Part shown: positions 16,057-20,910 of the stretch, piece after piece
Position numbering within the stretch: the first letter of the stretch is position 1
Layout of the letters: each line of letters opens with the position of its first letter
Assembly: GCA_903893935.1 (NCBI GenBank)
Contig: CAITOD010000712.1
Coordinates: 1 to 20,910 of the forward strand
Reading direction: 5' to 3'
Origin: an uncultured Sphingomonadales bacterium
GTDB lineage: Bacteria > Pseudomonadota > Alphaproteobacteria > Sphingomonadales > Sphingomonadaceae
Length of the DNA: 20,910 nucleotides
Notes under the pieces: generated by a model
The model's input: the letters and a program-made list of their open reading frames with translations, nothing else
The model's database searches: none
What the model was told of the DNA's origin: nothing
Made by a program: the position numbers and the translations under genes

Positions 16057-16557
16057 ATGGACTATACCACCAGACTTGGGTCGCTTGCCGACTATGACAA
16101 AGGCAAAGTCATTCCGATCGACGATGATCCGAAAAACTATGTCTTTTCGAACATTTTTGAAGTCGCAGGGCAATCGGCGCCCTATGAGCGCGTCGCCGTT
16201 GCCAAGAATTTCGAATATGTGATCGAGGTCGCCCGTGCCGAGGGCGCCTCCGGCTGGTACAGCGCCGCGCACGACGAATTCGTGCTGTCGATGGATGGCG
16301 TGGTCGAAGTGCAGTTCGTCAAGCTGGACGATCCCGCCGCAGTCGTTGCGCCGGGAAGCCAGGGCGCCGTCAAACTCGCCGGTGAACCCGCCGGACGCAA
16401 GATGGGCCGCGTGGTGCTGTCGCGCGGCCATCAGGGCCTGTTGCCGCACGGCGCGGCCTATCGCTTCGTCGCACAATCCCCCGCCTGCCTGATGATCCAG
16501 ACCGTCGAAGGTTCGGAAACGGTGCAGAAGTGGGCCGAAATTTGCCAGAACTCCTGA
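16057..16557 (+). CDS. hqdA: Hydroquinone 1,2-dioxygenase, small subunit
   Basis: Small subunit (166 aa, about 18 kDa) of the two-subunit Fe(II) hydroquinone 1,2-dioxygenase, which cleaves hydroquinone to 4-hydroxymuconic semialdehyde. The assignment rests on size, sequence character (FSNIFEVAGQSAPYERVAVAKN, GWYSAAHDEFVLSMDG, MGRVVLSRGHQGLLPHGAAYRF) and its place directly before the large-subunit gene, as in hapCD, pnpCD and the sphingomonad hqdAB pairs. The C-terminal half reads like a cupin-type barrel. The start at 16057 is preceded by AAGGATC; an open frame continues upstream to 15907 but overlaps the reductase gene and looks non-coding. It is 21 bases upstream of the large-subunit gene. 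Confidence 0.82.
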   Translation: MDYTTRLGSLADYDKGKVIPIDDDPKNYVFSNIFEVAGQSAPYERVAVAKNFEYVIEVARAEGASGWYSAAHDEFVLSMDGVVEVQFVKLDDPAAVVAPGSQGAVKLAGEPAGRKMGRVVLSRGHQGLLPHGAAYRFVAQSPACLMIQTVEGSETVQKWAEICQNS

Positions 16558-16578
16558 ACATTTGATCGGATCCATACC

Positions 16579-17604
16579 ATGGCAATGTCAGAAACCGCCG
16601 AAAAGGCGCCACCGTCCAACCTGCCGCTCGTCACCCACACCGAAATCGGCGCGATCGACAATGAGACCGGCTATCGCGCGTTCAGCGCGGGCAGCTTTCA
16701 TTTCTCCCGTGACGAATATTTTGCGCGGATCACCTGGCCCGAAGGCACGCACACGATGCCGGTCGATGCGTTCCTGCGCGCGATGATGCGCGACGTGGCG
16801 TGGGGGTTCTTCTACGGCACCGTCAATTTTGACGACGTGATCGGCACGGTTAACCATTACGGCGAAGTGACGCTGTTCGCCGGCCGATACAACGATGCCT
16901 ATCACAACGCTGGCCGCGACCGCGAAGAACGTTTTCCCAGCGAAGTGCTGATGCCGCTGTTCAAGGCGATCATGAGCGACTGGACCAACCAGGGGTTTGA
17001 TCCGTTTGCCGCGCCGATGGAAACCGGCGCGCCGTGGGGATCGAAAAATGGCAGCAACGAACCGGCGATCACCCGCACCCGGGTTTCGGCCAAGCGCATC
17101 GTCGGCCTGCCCGGCGACACACCCTTGCGCACCGACGCCAATGGCTTTCCGGTCAACCGCATGTTTCCCGACCTCGACCAGTCCAAACCGGTCGTCGAGC
17201 CCGAGCCGGGCTTTGAAGGCGAAGTCTGGGCGTACAACCTGTTCGATTACCTGTCGCGGTCTGACGTGACGTGGAACCCGTCGGTCTGTTCGGTGGTAGG
17301 CGAAAGCCTGTTTTGCCCGACGACCGAGGAATTCGCGCTGCCGATCGATCACGGCAACGACCGCTGCGAATGGTTCATTACGCTGTCGGACGAAATCGAT
17401 TGGGATATCAAAGACAAGGAAACTGGCAAACCGCGCGCCAAAGTGATCACGCGGGCCGGCGATGTGTCGTGCATGCCCGCCGATATCCGCCACAAGGGCT
17501 ATGCCAAAAAGCGCGCCATGCTGCTGGTGTGGGAAAACGGATCGCCGATCATCCCCGAACTGATCGCCAAGGGAGAGGCGCCGATCGTTTCGGTGACCTG
17601 GTAA
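16579..17604 (+). CDS. hqdB: Hydroquinone 1,2-dioxygenase, large subunit
   Basis: Large, iron-binding subunit (341 aa, about 38 kDa) of hydroquinone 1,2-dioxygenase. The size pairing with the 166-aa partner matches HapCD of Pseudomonas fluorescens ACB and HqdAB of Sphingomonas TTNP3. PIDHGNDRCEWF contains H258, N260 and E264, an H-x-N-x3-E arrangement that agrees with the His/Asn/Glu iron site I recall for PnpCD. The N-terminal half has HFSRDEYFARITWPEGTH and GTVNFDDVIGTVNHYGEV; the C-terminal half has RAGDVSCMPADIRHKGY. ATG at 16579 or 16585 may be the start. A 14-bp hairpin follows the gene before the aldehyde dehydrogenase. Together with the intradiol enzyme it gives the operon two ring-cleavage entries to maleylacetate. 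Confidence 0.86.
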   Translation: MAMSETAEKAPPSNLPLVTHTEIGAIDNETGYRAFSAGSFHFSRDEYFARITWPEGTHTMPVDAFLRAMMRDVAWGFFYGTVNFDDVIGTVNHYGEVTLFAGRYNDAYHNAGRDREERFPSEVLMPLFKAIMSDWTNQGFDPFAAPMETGAPWGSKNGSNEPAITRTRVSAKRIVGLPGDTPLRTDANGFPVNRMFPDLDQSKPVVEPEPGFEGEVWAYNLFDYLSRSDVTWNPSVCSVVGESLFCPTTEEFALPIDHGNDRCEWFITLSDEIDWDIKDKETGKPRAKVITRAGDVSCMPADIRHKGYAKKRAMLLVWENGSPIIPELIAKGEAPIVSVTW

Positions 17605-17632
17605 TTCCGCACTCCACACCCTGAACACCAAC

Positions 17633-17663
17633 GGCCAGGATCTTTGCAACAAAGGTCCTGGCC
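17633..17663 (+). terminator. 14-bp RNA hairpin between the dioxygenase and aldehyde dehydrogenase genes
   Basis: Left arm GGCCAGGATCTTTG (17633-17646) and right arm CAAAGGTCCTGGCC (17650-17663) pair over all 14 positions, with one G-U wobble, around a three-base loop CAA. It lies 28 bases after the large-subunit stop. The downstream sequence (TGTTCCACTA) is not a strong T-tract, so a fully efficient intrinsic terminator is doubtful. A partial terminator or an mRNA-stabilising or processing hairpin that adjusts the level of the distal gene is more likely. The structure is seen directly; the role is inference. Confidence 0.6.
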
Positions 17664-17694
17664 TGTTCCACTACGCCAATCAGAAAGCACGCCC

Positions 17695-19191
17695 GTGCCA
17701 AAGCTCGCCCCCATCGATGCCGTTGCGCTCAAGACCCGCCTGTTCATCGATGGCGAATGGGTCGATGGCGCGGCTGGTGGTGAAATCGACGTCATCAACC
17801 CGTTCGATGGCACGGTGATCACGCGCATTGCAGAAGCGCGCGAAGCCGATGTCGATCGCGCGGTTGCGGCTGCGCAAGCCGCCGCCCCGGGCTGGGCACG
17901 CTTGCCGGCACACGAGCGCGGTCGTCTGCTGCTGAAACTGGCGGATGCGATCGAGGCCGATGCCGACTATCTGGCGCGGCTGGAAGCGACCAACACCGGC
18001 CACCCGGTGCGCGATTGCCTGGGGCTTGATGTTCCTCGCACCGTGCTGTGCTTTCGCTATTTCGGCGGCATGGCCGACAAGCTGGAAGGATCGGTCATCC
18101 CGGTCGACGCCGGTTTCCTGAACTACGTCAAGCGCGAGCCGATCGGCGTGGTCGGGCAGATCGTGCCGTGGAACTTTCCTCTGATGTTCGTCAGCTGGAA
18201 ATTGGGGCCGGCGCTGGCGGCGGGCAACACCGTGGTGATGAAGCCGTCGGAAATCACCCCGCTGTCCACGTTGCACGTGGCCGAACTGATGCAGCAGGTC
18301 GGGTTTCCCAAGGGGGTCGTGAATATCGTCACCGGCTATGGCAACACCGCCGGCCAGCGCATTGCCGACCATCCCGGCATCGGCAAAGTCTCGTTCACCG
18401 GATCGACCAACACCGGCCGCGAAATCGTGCGCGCTTCGGCCGGCAACCTGAAAAAGCTGCAACTGGAACTGGGTGGCAAAGGCCCGAATATCGTGTTTGA
18501 GGACGCGATCATCCCGGCCGCTGTCGGTGGCTCGGCATTCGGCATCTTTCACAACCAGGGGCAAGCCTGCATCGCCGGATCGCGGCTGATCCTGCACGAG
18601 GCGATTGCCGACCAGTTCCTCGAACGCTTTATTGGCCTGGCGCGCTCGATCCGGCTGGGTGACCCGCTCGACACCGATACCGAAATGGGCCCGCTGACCT
18701 CGCGCGTGCACCACGAACGCGTGCTGGCCTATGTGCAGATTGCGCGCGAGCAGGGCGGAGAAATCCTGTCGGGCGGAAGAATGCCCGACGCGCCCGGCCT
18801 GCAAGGCGGATACTTTATCGAACCCACCATCGTGCGCGCCGCAGCCGGCGATCGCGTTAGTCGTGAAGAGGTGTTCGGACCGTTTGTGACCGTGACCACG
18901 TTCAAGACCGATGAAGAAGCGATAGCAATCGCCAATTCAACCGAATACGGCCTTGGGTCAGGGCTTTGGACGCAAAACCTCACGCGCGCCCATCGCTTTG
19001 CCGACAACATCCACGCCGGCATGGTGTGGATCAATTGTTACAAGCGGGTGCATCCCGCATCACCCTTTGGCGGGGTTGGCGTGTCCGGCTATGGCCGCGA
19101 AATGGGGTTTGAGGCGATGCGCGAATATACCCAGCCCAAATCGGTGTGGGTCAATGTCGATGCGCAAATCCCGCCGTTTTACACGCGCTGA
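17695..19191 (+). CDS. Aldehyde dehydrogenase, probable 4-hydroxymuconic-semialdehyde dehydrogenase (HapE-like)
   Basis: NAD(P)-dependent aldehyde dehydrogenase, 498 aa, predicted to oxidise 4-hydroxymuconic semialdehyde to maleylacetate. Conserved elements are PWNFP with N160, the cofactor segment GNTVVMKPSE with K183, GFPKGVVNIVTGYG, FTGSTNTGREI, the general base E258 in LELGGKGPN, the nucleophile C292 in NQGQACIAGSR, and EEVFGPF. Substrate specificity is inferred from its position after the hydroquinone dioxygenase genes, as in the hap and pnp clusters; the family motif alone would only say aldehyde dehydrogenase. GTG at 17695 is chosen because the alternative TTG at 17644 lies inside the hairpin. 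It ends four bases before the convergent YciI-like gene, with no terminator between them. Confidence 0.88.
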   Translation: MPKLAPIDAVALKTRLFIDGEWVDGAAGGEIDVINPFDGTVITRIAEAREADVDRAVAAAQAAAPGWARLPAHERGRLLLKLADAIEADADYLARLEATNTGHPVRDCLGLDVPRTVLCFRYFGGMADKLEGSVIPVDAGFLNYVKREPIGVVGQIVPWNFPLMFVSWKLGPALAAGNTVVMKPSEITPLSTLHVAELMQQVGFPKGVVNIVTGYGNTAGQRIADHPGIGKVSFTGSTNTGREIVRASAGNLKKLQLELGGKGPNIVFEDAIIPAAVGGSAFGIFHNQGQACIAGSRLILHEAIADQFLERFIGLARSIRLGDPLDTDTEMGPLTSRVHHERVLAYVQIAREQGGEILSGGRMPDAPGLQGGYFIEPTIVRAAAGDRVSREEVFGPFVTVTTFKTDEEAIAIANSTEYGLGSGLWTQNLTRAHRFADNIHAGMVWINCYKRVHPASPFGGVGVSGYGREMGFEAMREYTQPKSVWVNVDAQIPPFYTR

Positions 19192-19195
19192 CCGA

Positions 19196-19501
19196 TTACT
19201 CCGGCGCGCCAAGGCCCCACGCCCACCGATCAAGCTCATAGCGCGCAAACAACCCCGCATGCCAATAGGGGTCGCATTGCAGATAGCGCAGCGCTGCGTC
19301 GCGATCGGGCGCCTGCAGGATCAACAGCGTGCCGGACGGATCGTCGCCTGAATCGTCCACGACCATGCCGCCCGCCACCACGCGCACGCCATGGTGCATC
19401 TCGCGAAGATACACGCGATGGTCGCTCCGCACGCGCAAACGGATTTCGGCAGAAGTTTCGGGCACGTCGTAGCCGCGGAAAATGAAATAGATTGCGGTCA
19501 T
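19196..19501 (-). CDS. YciI-like protein
   Basis: A 101-aa protein of the YCII/dimeric alpha-beta barrel type. Typical features are a first strand YFIFRGYD, a His-containing helix (RSDHRVYLREMHHGVR), VVAGGMVVDD and LLILQAPDRDAALRYLQCDPY, ending in an aromatic-rich strand (ARYELDRWAWG). Such small proteins occur in many catabolic clusters, and some (for example muconolactone isomerase and chlorohydroquinone-related proteins of this fold) handle ring-cleavage lactones; the activity of this one is unknown. Its ATG overlaps the TGA of the Rieske gene (ATGA), so the two are coupled. It converges with the aldehyde dehydrogenase gene. Confidence 0.8.
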   Translation of the reverse strand: MTAIYFIFRGYDVPETSAEIRLRVRSDHRVYLREMHHGVRVVAGGMVVDDSGDDPSGTLLILQAPDRDAALRYLQCDPYWHAGLFARYELDRWAWGLGAPE

Positions 19502-19854
19502 CCGATGATCACCTGACCTTGCGCGTCGATCTGCAAAGGCACCTTGTCCAGCGCACTGCCAACACAGGCGCCATCAATGCACATGCCGTCTTCAATCGCA
19601 AAAATGGCCAAGTGACGTCGGCACATGATCCGTGCCCCGTCGCGCGACAGGAACTCGTCGGCGCGCACATTCAACGGCAGCGAATAATGCGGGCACAGAT
19701 TTACATATCCGAACACGCGCGTGTCCTGGCGCACGACCAGCATACGAAACGCGTTGAGCCCGGCCCCAAACACGAATTCACGTCCTGAACCATCGGCAAT
19801 CAGATCGATCGGCCCCAGCACGGTGCCGACTGGCGGCGCCTGCGGACGGGACAT
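19498..19854 (-). CDS. Small Rieske [2Fe-2S] protein
   Basis: A 118-aa Rieske-type iron-sulfur protein. The cluster ligands are C54-P-H56 and C78-R-R-H81 (CPHYSLPLN and CRRHLAIF), the standard CxH and CxxH pairs. The size fits a ferredoxin component of a ring-hydroxylating oxygenase or a nitrite-reductase-small-subunit-like protein. No oxygenase alpha subunit is present in the window, so its electron acceptor is unclear; it could serve an oxygenase encoded elsewhere or act as an accessory donor. ATG at 19854 is preferred. A TTG at 19899 would add 15 residues and overlap the flavin reductase gene; neither has a strong ribosome site. It lies between the flavin reductase and YciI-like genes. Confidence 0.8.
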   Translation of the reverse strand: MSRPQAPPVGTVLGPIDLIADGSGREFVFGAGLNAFRMLVVRQDTRVFGYVNLCPHYSLPLNVRADEFLSRDGARIMCRRHLAIFAIEDGMCIDGACVGSALDKVPLQIDAQGQVIIG

Positions 19855-19877
19855 CCAGCCGGTCGCAAAACTGCCGG

Positions 19878-20369
19878 TCAAAGCGCGGCGGTGGCGCAAT
19901 AGCCACCCTTCAGAAACACCAGCGGTGATCCGGTGCCCTGCCCCATCGCCTCGACCGCGCCAACCCCGAGCAGGTGGTCACCGATTTGCTGAACCGATTC
20001 AATCCGGCAATCCACCCAAGCGACAATTTCGTCGATCAGCGGCAAACCGGCGGGGCTGAGCCCGTGCGTCACGTCAGCAAATTTGTCGTCCGCCTTTGAT
20101 GCAAATTTCCGGCAGATATGCGCCTGTTCCGCCGACAGGATATTGGCGCAAAACCGGCCGCCCGCCGCAATGCGCGGCCAGGTCGATGAACTTGCACCGG
20201 GGAAAAACCCGACCAGCGGCGGATCGAGCGAAATCGACGTGAACGTGCCCACCACCAGCCCAACCCGATCATCGCCGTGGTGCGCGGTGATCAACGCCAC
20301 ACTGGTCGGGCAACATCCGAGCACATCACGAAAATGTCTGGGATCGATCGCGATCGTTTCGGCAGTCAT
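19878..20369 (-). CDS. Flavin reductase, HpaC/HsaB-like
   Basis: A 163-aa NAD(P)H:flavin oxidoreductase of the flavin-reductase-like domain family, which supplies reduced FMN or FAD to a separate oxygenase. Motifs include LGCCPTSVALITA, VGTFTSISLDPPLVGFFPG, RFCANILSAEQ, the GDHLLGVGAVEA strand and PLVFLKGGY near the C-terminus. It is the natural partner for the oxygenase component at 8508-9728, although that gene is 10 kb away in another operon on the same strand. The ATG at 20369 is the first start and gives the usual length. It is the first gene of a three-gene minus-strand operon and diverges from the thiolase gene. Confidence 0.88.
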   Translation of the reverse strand: MTAETIAIDPRHFRDVLGCCPTSVALITAHHGDDRVGLVVGTFTSISLDPPLVGFFPGASSSTWPRIAAGGRFCANILSAEQAHICRKFASKADDKFADVTHGLSPAGLPLIDEIVAWVDCRIESVQQIGDHLLGVGAVEAMGQGTGSPLVFLKGGYCATAAL

Positions 20370-20535
20370 CTAGAGTACTCGTTTCGCTCGGTTGGCATGA
20401 AACTATGCCGTTCGTGGTCGCCATGCGTCCAGTGCGATCGCGGCCACTGTGCGGACGGGTGGCGATTGGCGCCGCTTGCGCGCTGGATGTCCCGCTACGG
20501 CGGGTCAGGACGATTGCCGCACAAGGATAGCCGAT
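20370..20535. promoter_or_regulatory. Divergent region between flavin reductase and thiolase genes
   Basis: This 166-bp region has no convincing gene and should carry promoters for both sides. It contains GGCAT-N6-ATGCC at 20394-20409. A longer imperfect inverted repeat pairs CGCCATGCGTCC (20419-20430) with GGACGGGTGGCG (20453-20464), matching at 10 of 12 positions, with inner arms AGTG and CACT. Either may be an operator or a leader hairpin. AAGGAT precedes the thiolase ATG at 20536. Confidence 0.4.
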
Positions 20536-20910
20536 ATGCCCGAAGCGTTTATTTGCGATGCCATCCGCACGCCGATTGGCCGGATGGGTGGTGCGCTTTC
20601 GGCGGTGCGTGCCGATGATCTGGCCGCGGTTGTGCTGCGCGCGCTGATCGACCGCAATCCGGGTGTCGATTGGCAAAGCGTCGATGACGTGGTGTTCGGG
20701 TGCGCCAACCAAGCAGGTGAAGACAATCGCAATGTCGCGCGCATGGCGGTGCTGCTGGCCGGACTGCCGCAGGAGGTCGGCGGCACGACGGTCAACCGGC
20801 TGTGCGGATCGGGGCTGGATGCCGTGGCCATTGCCGCGCGCGCGATCAAGTCTGGCGAGGCCGACCTGGTGATCGCAGGCGGTGTGGAAAGCATGAGCCG
20901 CGCACCGTTC
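20536..20910 (+). CDS. pcaF: 3-oxoadipyl-CoA thiolase, N-terminal part (cut by the window edge)
   Basis: The first 125 residues of a thiolase run off the right edge without a stop. MPEAFICDAIRTPIGR, FGCANQAGEDNRNVARMA and TVNRLCGSGLDAV are typical of PcaF/PaaJ 3-oxoadipyl-CoA thiolases; C90 is the acyl-accepting cysteine. VIAGGVESMSRAPF follows as expected. It would cleave 3-oxoadipyl-CoA to succinyl-CoA and acetyl-CoA, completing the pathway started by the plus-strand operon. It has its own upstream region and AAGGAT ribosome site, so it is probably in a separate transcript from the CoA-transferase genes. A generic acetyl-CoA acetyltransferase is the alternative. Confidence 0.9.
   Translation, partial: MPEAFICDAIRTPIGRMGGALSAVRADDLAAVVLRALIDRNPGVDWQSVDDVVFGCANQAGEDNRNVARMAVLLAGLPQEVGGTTVNRLCGSGLDAVAIAARAIKSGEADLVIAGGVESMSRAPF

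Noticed and set aside
17644..17694. TTG at 17644 as the aldehyde dehydrogenase start
   Set aside because: The codon lies inside the 14-bp hairpin and the added 17 residues look non-coding; GTG at 17695 gives the usual family length.

Overview
The window looks like an accessory aromatic-catabolism region from a high-GC alphaproteobacterium. A sphingomonad (Novosphingobium/Sphingobium type) is my best guess. This rests on gene content, codon style and remembered protein resemblance; no search was run. I see no tRNA, rRNA, CRISPR array, insertion sequence or phage gene.

Layout, left to right. (1) Positions 250-4059, plus strand: an IclR/MhpR-type regulator, a small VOC (extradiol dioxygenase-like) protein, an MhpA-like FAD hydroxylase and an SMP-30-type lactonase. 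(2) Positions 9728 down to 4056, minus strand: a tight seven-gene operon in the order flavin-dependent oxygenase (HsaA/HpaB-like), double-domain CMD protein, dienelactone-hydrolase-like protein, SDR, single-domain CMD protein, FAH-family hydrolase, second dienelactone hydrolase. (3) Positions 9962-19191, plus strand, sharing a divergent promoter region with the previous operon: two MFS transporters, hydroxyquinol 1,2-dioxygenase, both subunits of 3-oxoadipate CoA-transferase (the A subunit has an in-frame stop), maleylacetate reductase, small and large subunits of hydroquinone 1,2-dioxygenase, and a 4-hydroxymuconic-semialdehyde-type dehydrogenase. (4) Positions 20369 down to 19196, minus strand: flavin reductase, small Rieske protein, YciI-like protein. 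(5) From 20536 to the window edge, plus strand: the start of a PcaF-type 3-oxoadipyl-CoA thiolase.

The best-supported biology is a lower pathway with two entries. Hydroquinone would be cleaved to 4-hydroxymuconic semialdehyde and oxidised to maleylacetate. Hydroxyquinol would be cleaved directly to maleylacetate. Maleylacetate would be reduced to 3-oxoadipate, activated with CoA and thiolysed to succinyl-CoA and acetyl-CoA. This resembles the hap (4-hydroxyacetophenone) and pnp (4-nitrophenol) clusters. The flavin reductase is the probable partner of the flavin-dependent oxygenase, although the two lie 10 kb apart.

The upstream part (regulator, VOC protein, FAD hydroxylase, lactonase and seven-gene minus operon) does not match a pathway I can name. 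It is the best candidate here for an undescribed peripheral route that feeds hydroquinone or hydroxyquinol. Other points of note are the in-frame TAA in the CoA-transferase A subunit, a 16-bp inverted repeat centred in the 9.7-9.96 kb divergent promoter, a 14-bp hairpin before the aldehyde dehydrogenase gene, and stop/start overlaps of the form NTGA that use several different start codons.
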